Source: Nitrososphaerota archaeon (lineage in GTDB: Archaea > Thermoproteota > Nitrososphaeria > Nitrososphaerales > JACPRH01). Taken from it: DNA of 64,000 nucleotides. Below the pieces are notes generated by a model. It was not told the origin of the DNA, searched no databases, and saw only the letters and a list, made by a program, of their open reading frames with translations. The first letter of the stretch is position 1, and each line of letters opens with the position of its first letter. Below are positions 52,061-60,219 of the stretch, piece after piece. The stretch spans positions 1 to 64,000 of the forward strand of contig JACPRH010000006.1 of assembly GCA_016190055.1 (NCBI GenBank), read 5' to 3'. Position numbers and translations under genes: made by a program.

Positions 52061-53419
52061 TTGAACGTATCACTAGCAAGACCGGACGTTCTGGCAGGGA
52101 CAATCAAAGCCCCTCCCTCCAAGTCAGAAACACACCGTGTAATAGTCGCATCGGCTATGGATAGAGCTAGTGAGGTTCTAAGTCCACTTTATGCTGATTC
52201 CACTGAGGCGACACGCAGAGCATGCATAGCGCTTGGAGCCACTATAAGACAAGAGGGACAAGATCTTTTTGTCGATGGCTTCAAGGGGCAACCAAGGTCT
52301 GGTGGCATTATCAACGTTGGCAACTCTGGTACTACTATGCGGCTAACTATATCATTAGCAAGCCTATGCAGAGATGGAAAGACAACCACTATAATCGGTG
52401 ATTCGTCACTAAGTAGACGACCAAACGGGCCGCTCGTGGCTGCACTTCGTGAGCTTGGCGTGGATATTAAAGGACAAGGAACCAATGACACTGCACCCGT
52501 CACCGTAAAGGGTAATGGTCTCAAGGGGGGCAACGTGAAGATATCGGTATCTGAGAGTTCACAGTATGTTTCGTCTCTCCTTATGGCTTGCCCCTGTGCC
52601 GATTCCGATACTACCATCGATGTTATTGGGGCTATGAGTTCAAAGCCCTACATAGAGATGACCCTCGAACTGTTGAAGCAGTATCACATTGAAATAGACC
52701 ATTCAAAAGATCTAAGGCACTTTTACATGCCAGGAAAACAGCAATTCCGTGGTCCTAAGAAGATTAGCGTAAAGGGCGATTACTCTCAAGCCGCATTCTT
52801 TCTGGCTGCAGGCTCACTTTTCCCATCGGAAATCACTGTAGAGAATCTCTACAAAGATAGGCAGGGCGACCGGAAGTTCTTAGATATACTTACTCAAATG
52901 GGTGTCAAGCTAGAAATCCATGAGTCAAGTGTAAGTGTCAAGGGACCGTATCATCTTGAAGGAATAGATGTGGATCTTGGAGATACTCCAGATCTTTTCC
53001 CAATCACAGCCGTTCTAGGTGCGTTTGCATCTGGACGAACCAAGATGTATAACATGCCTCAGATACGGTACAAAGAATCTGACAGAATTGCTGTAATGAA
53101 AAGAGAGCTAGAAAGATACGGTGCACGTGTAGAGGAAGGTGAGGACTACATGACGGTATACGGGTTGCGTTCGCCAAACAAACAACATCTTGTATTTGAT
53201 CCGAAAGATCCTCGCACTCATGTAGCTGATCACCGCGTAGAAATGTCGTTGTCTATCCTAGCGCTTGCTAGCGATCAGATATGGCTTGGTGACAGCCAAT
53301 GTATTAGTATCTCGTATCCAGGGTACTTCGAAGACCTGCAAAGACTTGGTGTTGAAGTGCATCAGAATGAGCATTTGGCAGTGCCGACGAAAGGGAGAAT
53401 GTTGCCGCAGGTTCGTTAA
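52061..53419 (+). CDS. aroA: 3-phosphoshikimate 1-carboxyvinyltransferase (EPSP synthase)
   Basis: A 452-residue EPSP synthase, which joins PEP to shikimate-3-phosphate in chorismate synthesis. Family motifs are complete: APPSKSETHR (18-27), the NSGTTMRL loop, SSLSRRPNGPL, SSQYVSSLLMACP, GDYSQAAFFLAAG, the catalytic DTPDLFPITAVL aspartate, RYKESDRIAVM and DHRVEMSLSILAL. It starts with TTG 52061. No other shikimate genes adjoin it, and it lies inside the att repeats, so it is either unusual cargo or a core gene captured with the element. Confidence 0.93.
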   Translation: MNVSLARPDVLAGTIKAPPSKSETHRVIVASAMDRASEVLSPLYADSTEATRRACIALGATIRQEGQDLFVDGFKGQPRSGGIINVGNSGTTMRLTISLASLCRDGKTTTIIGDSSLSRRPNGPLVAALRELGVDIKGQGTNDTAPVTVKGNGLKGGNVKISVSESSQYVSSLLMACPCADSDTTIDVIGAMSSKPYIEMTLELLKQYHIEIDHSKDLRHFYMPGKQQFRGPKKISVKGDYSQAAFFLAAGSLFPSEITVENLYKDRQGDRKFLDILTQMGVKLEIHESSVSVKGPYHLEGIDVDLGDTPDLFPITAVLGAFASGRTKMYNMPQIRYKESDRIAVMKRELERYGARVEEGEDYMTVYGLRSPNKQHLVFDPKDPRTHVADHRVEMSLSILALASDQIWLGDSQCISISYPGYFEDLQRLGVEVHQNEHLAVPTKGRMLPQVR

Positions 53420-53834
53420 GAGCGGTCCCAAAGTAAGCAAGAGCGAAGCTTCCAAGATAATCAACAAGATATCTAGGTCACAAGAAACTTTAACGCATCT
53501 AGACGAACTAGGTACCACTAGACAAACCGTAATAGATTACATCCAGCTAAATTTCACCCTCCCGATCAAAGGCAGAACTTGCCTATTCTTGAGCGAGAAC
53601 AATTGCATCATCCAGAGCGTTAAACCAAAAATCTGTTGCATGTATCCATTGGGCATTAGGAAGAAAAGAGAAACAACAGAAGTATCTATCGACTTGGACT
53701 GCCCTAGATGTGAAGGTATAGCAAAAGAACTTACCGAAGGTCGAATTCCTGAAGCAATACCGATTCCTCCTAACACATCCATAATTGTAACTAAATGCTC
53801 GGCCACAGAGGAATCTACACGTGAATGGAGATAG
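53367..53834 (+). CDS. YkgJ-family cysteine-cluster protein
   Basis: A 155-residue protein starting at ATG 53367, inside the aroA end (53-base overlap). It shows the YkgJ cysteine pattern: CRRKGECCRRF, later CLFLSENNCIIQSVKPKICCMYPLG and DCPRCEG, eight or more cysteines expected to bind zinc or an iron-sulfur cluster. The family's function is not settled. The overlap with aroA suggests joint transcription. Confidence 0.75.
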   Translation: MSIWQCRRKGECCRRFVKSGPKVSKSEASKIINKISRSQETLTHLDELGTTRQTVIDYIQLNFTLPIKGRTCLFLSENNCIIQSVKPKICCMYPLGIRKKRETTEVSIDLDCPRCEGIAKELTEGRIPEAIPIPPNTSIIVTKCSATEESTREWR

Positions 53835-54042
53835 GTACTGTCCTGATAACTGTTGAAGATGAGTTTCTGTAAGTTCACCGTGGATTTTCCGCTCAATTGT
53901 CTTCTCTTTCGTCAGGCTTTCATGTGATCTTCTCTGGCAATCGAGAGACTAAGCTTATGCAAGAACGGTTCCATCGTTGTTCTCTAATCATATTCAACCA
54001 TGTAGCCGTGGGATAAATAACACAAACATTTGGCAAGAATCA
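53835..54042. other. right end of the element, non-coding
   Basis: About 200 bases before the right attachment repeat. A degenerate copy of the 49.8-kb motif (ttttccgctcaat near 53884) is present. No open frame is supported. Confidence 0.35.
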
Positions 54043-54133
54043 TCACCGCAACGCTTAATCATCTATTCCCTATACCGTTTGTAGATGAGCTAATCCAATG
54101 ATTGGCGTCATCTAGTGGCCGCTGTGGTGTAGC
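54043..54133. repeat. right attachment site (attR): tRNA-His promoter and 5' end
   Basis: Carries the 24-base block (54043-54066), a spacer with a TATA-like ctatacc (about 54068-54076), and the 19-base tRNA start (54115-54133). It differs from attL mainly in the spacer. If crossover was in the 19-base block, the promoter now driving tRNA-His came from the element. Confidence 0.75.
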
Positions 54134-54215
54134 CTGGCAGCATAGGAGGCTGTGGACCTCTCGGCCGTGGGTTCGAAAATCCGTGTTTTACGGGTCGAAA
54201 GTCCCACCGGCGGCC
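54117..54215 (+). tRNA. tRNA-His (GTG) with a T-loop intron
   Basis: The genomic sequence folds with the extra G at -1 paired to C73, the histidine hallmark, a 7-bp acceptor, anticodon arm GGAGG-CUGUGGA-CCUCU (anticodon GTG) and T-stem GUGGG/CCCAC. The T-loop is 31 bases long instead of 7: about 24 bases (54178-54201, exact register ambiguous) are intronic and form a CCGU/ACGG hairpin. Introns near position 59/60 are known in archaea and need a broad-specificity splicing endonuclease. CCA is not encoded. Confidence 0.9.
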
Positions 54216-54374
54216 CCTCACTACTCTATCGTTAGAAGAAGTGGTGAGTTGTCGGGGTTTGGCTGATTCCGGTCTTTTCAGTCTTCTTGTTGTTGCTGAA
54301 TTCGTTAACTGGAGCTGTTTTTCTTGCTGAAAGAGAGGAATCCTTATAAGCGGTAACGATGCGGTATCGAAAAG

Positions 54375-55166
54375 TTGGCTAACTATATTCCGCTTATCAC
54401 GACGATAGTTGCCTCAGTTTTTACTATTCTACTTCTCTGGCAGTATATTCATCGAAAGAAGATTCATCAGCTGGTCTGGACTACAGCGATGGCGCTCTAC
54501 GCGATCTCCGCCTTCATGGAGTTCTTGGCTAATCTTGACATAATCGGCCCCAGTATTCCTCTCATCAAAGTTTACTATGTTAGCGCTGGGCCTCTGGTTG
54601 GCTTGCTTGGCGCCGGTGTTCTCTTCCTGCTGGTTAAACGCAAATTCGCAAACATCTACTTAGGTGCAGTAGTAATCCTCGCCATAGCTCTCCTCGGTGC
54701 GGTCATGCTCGCCGATTTTGACCAGACAAAGATTGACACAAGTTTCCAGAAAGGACTTGCTCAAGGCTTCCATGATGTATCAACCTCTTTTCCTCTGACT
54801 GCACGAATTCCCTTTATAGTTCTGAGCGCTACAGGCGGCATCGTCTTGGTCGTAGGAGCTCTCTACAGCTTTGTACGGGACAGGAGCAGAACCTACAATA
54901 TTCCACTTCTACTAGGCGGCTTATTACCCTCGCTCGGCGGCTCCCTCCTCGGGTTACTGAACAGCGCAGATGTCTTCTTCGAGTTCGAGCTGGCTGGCAC
55001 AGTTTTCCTCTTCGCCGGGTTCGTAATGAGCATGCGGTATATCGGCAAGAAACCGGTTAAAGAAGCCGCTAAGCCTCCTGAAGAGGCTGCGAAACCCTCT
55101 GAGAAGACTGAAACTAAGACTAAGGCTCCTAAGAAACCTAACAAAGAAGACACCAAGACCCACTGA
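54375..55166 (+). CDS. polytopic membrane protein with lysine/proline-rich tail
   Basis: A 263-residue protein from TTG 54375. Seven hydrophobic helices can be counted between residues 4 and 222. The last 40 residues are cytoplasmic and repetitive in K, P, E, A and T (KEAAKPPEEAAKPSEKTETKTKAPKK), a low-complexity tail. No transporter or enzyme motif is recognised. Upstream of it, 54216-54374 holds the promoter region. Confidence 0.75.
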   Translation: MANYIPLITTIVASVFTILLLWQYIHRKKIHQLVWTTAMALYAISAFMEFLANLDIIGPSIPLIKVYYVSAGPLVGLLGAGVLFLLVKRKFANIYLGAVVILAIALLGAVMLADFDQTKIDTSFQKGLAQGFHDVSTSFPLTARIPFIVLSATGGIVLVVGALYSFVRDRSRTYNIPLLLGGLLPSLGGSLLGLLNSADVFFEFELAGTVFLFAGFVMSMRYIGKKPVKEAAKPPEEAAKPSEKTETKTKAPKKPNKEDTKTH

Positions 55167-55235
55167 CCGAACCTGCTTGACCATCCTTCCCTGATGCCTA
55201 TTGTTCTAAGGTGCGGTACGTGGGCAGTAGAGATC

Positions 55236-55250
55236 GATGCCTAAGGCATC
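55236..55250. promoter_or_regulatory. 15-bp palindrome, second copy
   Basis: GATGCCTAAGGCATC matches the palindrome at 24977-24991 except for the centre base. It lies in the gap before the zinc-ribbon miniprotein gene. Confidence 0.3.
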
Positions 55251-55418
55251 TTATCTTCTCTATTCATCTGTCGCTGCGTAGTTTCCGCTTAATAGGTTAG
55301 ATTGCATCAGGCGGGTAGATTGGGCGAAAGAAACGGTTGTGCGGAAACTGCTCTATCTGCAGCGGATTCGGGTGTCAACCACGGTTTAAGACTTGAGCGA
55401 AGCCACGGCTTACGTATA

Positions 55419-55562
55419 GTGAAAACCTGCCCAGTGTGCAACTCTTTGGTGAGACGTGTAAAGGCGAGCGATATAGAGTATTACTATAAGTGCTCCAACT
55501 GCGAGCGCACATTCGCACTAGGCGCCTACAAATCTATAATGAGCGAAGACCTGAAGGGTTAA
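55419..55562 (+). CDS. zinc-ribbon miniprotein
   Basis: A 47-residue protein from GTG 55419: KTCPVCNSLVRRVKASDIEYYYKCSNCERTF, with two CxxC pairs separated by a beta-hairpin, the rubredoxin-like zinc ribbon seen in many small archaeal proteins and in transposon or transcription proteins. A TATA-like tttaag about 30 bases upstream supports this start over the longer 86-residue reading from 55302. Confidence 0.6.
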   Translation: MKTCPVCNSLVRRVKASDIEYYYKCSNCERTFALGAYKSIMSEDLKG

Positions 55563-55715
55563 CCACAAGACCCCATTTCAGATCAAGCAAGCATGCAAGC
55601 AAGAAATCTTGTCTTATCCCCTTCTTATTCGGAAACAGGCTTAGAATGAGCGGAAGCGTTGTAAACCTACCTAGACACCTTAACGTTTTAATCACATAGG
55701 TTCGATGCCGGGAGT

Positions 55716-57119
55716 ATGCGGATTACCATTGACCTGCTTCAGAAGGCACTTCAAAACATCAGTCAAGTAAGTTACGCTGAAGCCCGGTATCACCACCGTA
55801 TACGAAATGAGATTTCTGTTGGGAACGGCGCTGTTGAAGAGGCAAAGTCAACTCAGAATGAAGGGGTCGGCTTCAGAGTGCTGGTTGACGGTGCCTGGGG
55901 TTTCGCCAGCACCAGCGACACCACCTTGCAGGTAATGGTTAAGACTTTGAATGACGCTTTTGGGATGGCGAAGATATCCGCCTCAGCTAAGAAGACGAAA
56001 ATAGCTGGGCTGGCTGAGGTTAAGCTCGCTAAAGGTGTTTTCCGTTCTCCGGTTGACGGCTCACTTGAAGATCATAACCTCGAAGAGAAGATGAATCTCG
56101 TTACGCAGACTGAAGCATCCACTCGTAAACACTTCGGCACAGTAAAGTCAGCTGCCTGCACCTATCGCGAGCTTATAGATCACAAGCTAATCGCTACCAT
56201 TGACGGTGCCGCTGCAGAGATCTTTGACTCTAAGCCTGAGTTCAGGATTACAGCGGTGGCGTCGAGAAACAGTGAGCGGATCAGTGCGTCCGAGACAGTC
56301 GGCGTTACAGGCGGATGGAATGATCTCTTCAGAAAGGACAGCGCTGAGGATATGTCGAGAAAGGCCGCTGAGACCGCTAAGAATCTTCTTGAGGCGAAGG
56401 AGCCTAAGGGGGAGCGAGCCACCGTAATTCTTGACTCAGGAATGGTGGGGCTCATAGCTCACGAGGCTATTGGGCATACTGTCGAGGCTGACTTTGTTCT
56501 TTCAGGCTCGATTGTCAATGGGAAGAGGGGGACGCAGATTGCAAGCGAACTGGTGACGCTGGTTGACAGCGGCTACTCAGATAATGTAGGAGGAGCAGCG
56601 GGAGTGCTCCTTGTCGATGACGAAGGGGTACCTGCTCACAAGACCGTGGTGATTGAGAAAGGTTTTCTCAGATCCTACCTTCACAACAGAGAGACTGCTG
56701 CGGAGTTCGGAGTGGCTCCTACAGGGAACGCAAGAGCCTTCGAGTACTCAGATGAACCGTTGATACGGATGAGGAACACCTATGTCGAGCCCGGTGACTA
56801 CTCGACCGAAGAGATGATTCGCGAAGTAAAGCACGGCTACTTGCTGAAGGGGCCGCGGAGCGGTCAGGCTGACGCCAACGGCGAATTCATGTTCGGAGCC
56901 CAAGAAGCCTATCTGGTTGAGAAGGGTGAGGTGAAGGATCTTTTGAAGGGCGTGACGATCAGTGGCCGTGCTCTAGACGTTTTGAAGACGGTTGATGCTC
57001 TTGGACGCGACTTCGCCTACGATATCGGAGCCGGTTACTGCGGCAAGAAGCAGCTAGCCAAGGTTGACGGTGGCGGCCCGCATCTAAGATGTAAGGCCTT
57101 GATTGGAGGCGTTCAGTAG
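55716..57119 (+). CDS. tldD: TldD metalloprotease subunit
   Basis: A 467-residue TldD. The zinc motif HEAIGHTVEAD (HExxxH) is central, and the C-terminal block with TDVLKGVTISGRALDVL and GYCGKKQ matches the family. TldD and TldE form a heterodimeric protease whose known bacterial role is trimming microcin B17 and peptides released from it; in archaea its peptide substrates are unknown. It precedes pmbA by three bases. Confidence 0.92.
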   Translation: MRITIDLLQKALQNISQVSYAEARYHHRIRNEISVGNGAVEEAKSTQNEGVGFRVLVDGAWGFASTSDTTLQVMVKTLNDAFGMAKISASAKKTKIAGLAEVKLAKGVFRSPVDGSLEDHNLEEKMNLVTQTEASTRKHFGTVKSAACTYRELIDHKLIATIDGAAAEIFDSKPEFRITAVASRNSERISASETVGVTGGWNDLFRKDSAEDMSRKAAETAKNLLEAKEPKGERATVILDSGMVGLIAHEAIGHTVEADFVLSGSIVNGKRGTQIASELVTLVDSGYSDNVGGAAGVLLVDDEGVPAHKTVVIEKGFLRSYLHNRETAAEFGVAPTGNARAFEYSDEPLIRMRNTYVEPGDYSTEEMIREVKHGYLLKGPRSGQADANGEFMFGAQEAYLVEKGEVKDLLKGVTISGRALDVLKTVDALGRDFAYDIGAGYCGKKQLAKVDGGGPHLRCKALIGGVQ

Positions 57120-57122
57120 ATA

Positions 57123-58475
57123 ATGATGAACCTTTCCGAGAATGAGCTCCTAGAGATATGCCGCTTAGCTGTTAAGCAGGCGGTTACGAAGGGCGCCGAT
57201 GAGGCTGAAGCATACGGTGTCTCCTCGATGGAGAGCGAAGCAGCTATTGAGCGAAACGACATAATGCTAGGTAAGTATCATCAAGCATCTGGTTTAGGCA
57301 TCAGGGTTCTTAAGAACCGGGCTTTAGGCTTCTCCTCGATTAACCGGCTGGGTCGAGCGCAGATAGAATCAGCGGTAGACGCTGCGTTGCAGATAGCTTC
57401 AAGAGGCTCGTCTGATCCCTATAATATGCTTCCGAAACCCTCTAAGATTCCTAGGCTATCAGGCATTCTTGATCCTGAGGCTGCGAGCTTCAGCCCTGAA
57501 GAAACGTTGAGGCATGCTGTGGATCTGCTTGAGACCGCTAAGAGATACGATAAGCGGGTTACGGTTGACAGCGGCGGCTTCAACACCTCCCTCTACTCCC
57601 ACGCGATAGTGAACTCTAACGGAGTCGAGGGCAGCGAGTCAGGCAGCGTATTCTCCTGGTTCATTATGGGAATGGCTATTCAAGGCGAGGAGGTTTCGAG
57701 CTTCGACTTCCAGTTCGACGGCTCCCACCACATGAAGAACATCGATGTTAACACCACCGCGAACCGGTTCGCCGAGAATGTCGTGTCATCACTCGGCTCT
57801 AAGCAATGCGAAGCCTGCAAAGGCACCCTTATCCTGGGCCCAGAGGCCGCTATTGAGCTGGCTCTGCAGACATTGATGAGCTCTGTCAACTCAAACAATG
57901 TCCAGAAGGGACGGAGTAAACTGGCGGGTCGCCTAGGTGAGCAGATAGCCTCTAGCGGATTAACAATTACTGACGATGCTACTTGGACTGAAGGATTAGC
58001 TGCAGGCAGCTTCGACAGAGAAGGTGTTCCTCCCAAGCCGCTCACAATAGTTGAAGACGGAGTGCTGCGCTCCTACCTCTACAACACCTACACCGCGGCT
58101 CGCGAAGGCGTCAAAAGCACAGGACACGCAGTAGGCGACGAAGAATCTTCACCGCGAGTAGGCACATCAAACGTTCTAGTGCAACCCGGCAGCAGCAGCC
58201 TAGAGAAACTGTTGAAGGAAGTTCGCCGCGGCATTCTGGTGACAAGGTTCTCAGGAAACGTGAACCCGATTAGCGGAGACTTCTCAGGTGTAGTTAAAGG
58301 CGGCCACCTCATCGTTAACGGCGAAAAGGTGCATCCGTTAAAGGAGACACTGATAGCAGGAAACGTCTTTGACCTCCTTCAAAACATCTCAGGCCTATCA
58401 AAGGAACGACAGAAAATCTTCAACTACTACTTGCCATACATTCGAGCTGAAAATGTCTCAGTCACCAGCGGCTAG
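57123..58475 (+). CDS. pmbA: TldE/PmbA subunit
   Basis: A 450-residue partner of TldD with the same fold but no HExxxH motif, as expected for the non-catalytic chain. Conserved are the N-terminal ESEAAIERND strand, LILGPEAAIELALQTL in the position of the zinc helix, GVPPKPLTIVEDGVLRSYLYNTYTA and the closing FSGNVNPISGDFSGVVKGGHLIVNGEK. It is cotranscribed with tldD, and a stop-to-start gap of three bases suggests coupling. Confidence 0.9.
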   Translation: MMNLSENELLEICRLAVKQAVTKGADEAEAYGVSSMESEAAIERNDIMLGKYHQASGLGIRVLKNRALGFSSINRLGRAQIESAVDAALQIASRGSSDPYNMLPKPSKIPRLSGILDPEAASFSPEETLRHAVDLLETAKRYDKRVTVDSGGFNTSLYSHAIVNSNGVEGSESGSVFSWFIMGMAIQGEEVSSFDFQFDGSHHMKNIDVNTTANRFAENVVSSLGSKQCEACKGTLILGPEAAIELALQTLMSSVNSNNVQKGRSKLAGRLGEQIASSGLTITDDATWTEGLAAGSFDREGVPPKPLTIVEDGVLRSYLYNTYTAAREGVKSTGHAVGDEESSPRVGTSNVLVQPGSSSLEKLLKEVRRGILVTRFSGNVNPISGDFSGVVKGGHLIVNGEKVHPLKETLIAGNVFDLLQNISGLSKERQKIFNYYLPYIRAENVSVTSG

Positions 58476-58583
58476 GTAAACTCAATCCAGCTCACAAGGT
58501 CGTCTCTGCTACATTACTGGTCTGAAAACTGTTAATAGCTGGATGAGCCGATAGGAGATCTGCGAAAAATGGCGGATTCTAAA

Positions 58584-58652
58584 GGTGTCCGGCGTGCAAT
58601 CGACGGGCAATCTGACCGGTTAATCCGGGGTGACGAATTTACGCCGGACACC
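58584..58652. ncRNA. candidate structured RNA (12-bp stem with inner hairpin)
   Basis: GGTGTCCGGCGT (58584-58595) pairs perfectly with ACGCCGGACACC (58641-58652). The 45-base loop contains a second hairpin, CCGG-ttaat-CCGG. The structure lies between pmbA and tRNA-Ala. It could be a guide RNA, an attenuator-like element or the terminus of a former mobile element. Neither strand nor class can be decided from sequence, and no family is recognised. Confidence 0.45.
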
Positions 58653-58712
58653 GGAAAAGCCGTTTAATGCGGATGAAACCTTAAATCACAAACCTAGGAA
58701 GACCAGTCCACC

Positions 58713-58807
58713 GGGCCGGTAGTTCAGTGGTAGAAACAGGCTTGAAAACCTGCTGAAGTGTCCGCCTCGCACGCGGGAGGTCGGGGGTTCAAATCCCCCC
58801 CGGTCCA
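58713..58807 (+). tRNA. tRNA-Ala (CGC) with a D-arm intron
   Basis: The acceptor GGGCCGG/CCGGUCC contains the G3-U70 pair that identifies alanine, with A73. The anticodon arm is CCGC-CUCGCAC-GCGG (58762-58776), anticodon CGC, and the T-arm GGGGG-UUCAAAU-CCCCC. About 23 bases (58736-58758) are inserted between D-stem positions 24 and 25 or 25 and 26. They form a CAGG/CCUG hairpin. After removal the D-stem closes with a G10-U25 wobble pair. Introns at 25/26 are known in archaea. Confidence 0.85.
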
Positions 58808-58865
58808 CCTCGATTTATGCGGTAAATCCTGTTGTGGAACCATTTAGAATACCTTCTAGGGCTGG

Positions 58866-59165
58866 CATTTGGTACCCAAACGAAAGTCTGTCAGCGGAAA
58901 GCAACTCCAGCTTCTTGAAGATGCGGATGTACGACGCTGGTTCAACAACCTCTCTAAAGGAAGCCCAATCGTCGCAGACATTCATCTCCGGGCTTTGGGA
59001 AGGTTCTGTGACCAGATCTGAACCACGCCGAAGCAGTTTGCTAAGATGCCCTTGAAGAGGATAGAGAATGTCACACAGGACTTTATCGATAAGATGGAGT
59101 CTCTGAAGAAACCATCAGGAGAGCTTTATTCACCGGGATACGTCGGGTCTTATCTTAAGCGCGCC
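58866..59165 (+). pseudogene. integrase remnant next to tRNA-Ala
   Basis: In one frame the DNA reads LEDADVRRWFNNLSKGSPIV, LRALGRFCDQI, then a TGA stop, then TTPKQFAKMPLKRIEN, QDFIDKMESLKKPSGELYSPGYVGSYLKRA. This is the N-terminal core-binding domain of archaeal XerA-like tyrosine recombinases, with an internal stop and no catalytic half. The position just downstream of tRNA-Ala suggests an old element once used that tRNA as its site. Confidence 0.6.
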
Positions 59166-59303
59166 ATATACTGGCGGTTTCGACCACTCTACCCAGAAGT
59201 CTCTGAGGTCATCCGGATGACCTCCATATTATGCAAGACATTAATAGTAATATTCCGTTATCCTACTCTATTACAAGGTACAGGAAAAGAGAGATCGCGA
59301 ACT

Positions 59304-59768
59304 ATGGACATGTTCCACAAGCATTTAACAGAAATGATACTTTCAATGGTAGTCCCATTCAGCATCTTTTTCGTTGTGATGCGAGTTACACTTCCCTCGG
59401 TGGGGTTTTCACCACCTTTCTTCCTCATGTTTCCAAGCGCTCTCTTTGTGATGATAGTGCCGATGACTGCATGGATGCTTTACCGCCATCACCCCTTGCG
59501 TGACATCGTAGAAATGAACGCCTCGATGTTTGCAGGGATGTTAGTCGTGCTACCTATCGCTAGGTTTGCATTCCCTTCCACATTCACAGATTCAGGCTCT
59601 GGAGTTATCTTTCCGCTCATACTCATCGCGATGACTGCTCCAATGGTCATTCTAATGCATGTGAAACGCGAGCATTACACTCATCACGGTCACAGTTCTG
59701 TTTCATCTCCACGTGTTTCACTCGTGTGTTTCAAAACGCGTGGTAGAATAATAGCGTTATTTGCTTGA
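59304..59768 (+). CDS. small polytopic membrane protein
   Basis: A 154-residue protein from ATG 59304. Four hydrophobic helices (about 9-28, 36-56, 75-95 and 102-120) are followed by a His-rich, basic tail (KREHYTHHGHSS). No family is recognised. The frame is continuous with the integrase remnant upstream, but that part is a different protein. Confidence 0.5.
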   Translation: MDMFHKHLTEMILSMVVPFSIFFVVMRVTLPSVGFSPPFFLMFPSALFVMIVPMTAWMLYRHHPLRDIVEMNASMFAGMLVVLPIARFAFPSTFTDSGSGVIFPLILIAMTAPMVILMHVKREHYTHHGHSSVSSPRVSLVCFKTRGRIIALFA

Positions 59769-59902
59769 TGCGTTAATCGGAAATATAAACGCTGATTATT
59801 CTGTCGTATATTATTATTAGTGCTGTTATTACTGTTGTTACCGAAACAACATTTTCCCACGACAGAAGTTCTACCATAGTACGCGTCAGGTATTCTAAGC
59901 AG

Positions 59903-60085
59903 TTAGTTATTGTGGCTTTTCTCTAGTAGGCTTAACCAAGTCTCTTTATCTTGCGAGGTGATACCCGCCTTCTGAACTGGTGTTTGACCATCTAGGGTTA
60001 TGTGCGGCTTAATGAAATTGTTATTGATTCTCACTCCCTCTGCAAGCGGTGTCCTCACGCTTTTCCATCCACAATGAACCCTTCC
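59903..60085 (-). pseudogene. transposase C-terminal remnant
   Basis: On the minus strand about 60 codons end in NNNFIKPHITLDGQTPVQKAGIT...WLSLLEKS. This is the characteristic end of DDE (integrase-core) transposases, where the N-F-x-R/K-P-H-x-x-L-x-G-x-T-P-x-x-x-A-G-I string follows the catalytic Glu. A stop lies immediately upstream in frame, and neighbouring frames give no clear continuation, so only a degraded fragment remains. No terminal inverted repeats are seen. Confidence 0.5.
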
Positions 60086-60219
60086 TTAACATCCTAAACT
60101 TACTCTATATCGATACGGCTAACAATCGGCTCATCGGAAGATGTCCTTCTGACCGGAGTTACACCCATTCTTTCGTTTACTCCCCTCGGTCCACTTTTAG
60201 ATTTATACTTGTACTGAAG

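Larger units (their letters stand above)
31665..54133. mobile_element. integrated element (genomic island) at tRNA-His
   Basis: About 22.4 kb bounded by imperfect direct repeats (31665-31758 and 54043-54133). Each consists of a 24-base exact block, a diverged spacer of about 50 bases, and a 19-base exact block (gtggccgctgtggtgtagc) that is the tRNA-His 5' end. The right copy continues into the intact tRNA; the left stops after the 5' end. A tyrosine recombinase gene starts 45 bases inside the left repeat. The cargo is a phosphorothioation operon, nucleases, AbrB-like regulators, secreted proteins, an iteron-like cluster, aroA and unknown genes. The long A/T-rich minus-strand genes at 36-47 kb look different in composition from the flanks. 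Confidence 0.8.

Noticed and set aside
58736-58760. Reading cttgaaa as a tRNA-Ser (UGA) anticodon loop
   Set aside because: The flanking bases give only a four-base stem with an eight-base loop. The acceptor has G3-U70, and a proper alanine CGC arm lies downstream, so this hairpin is the intron.
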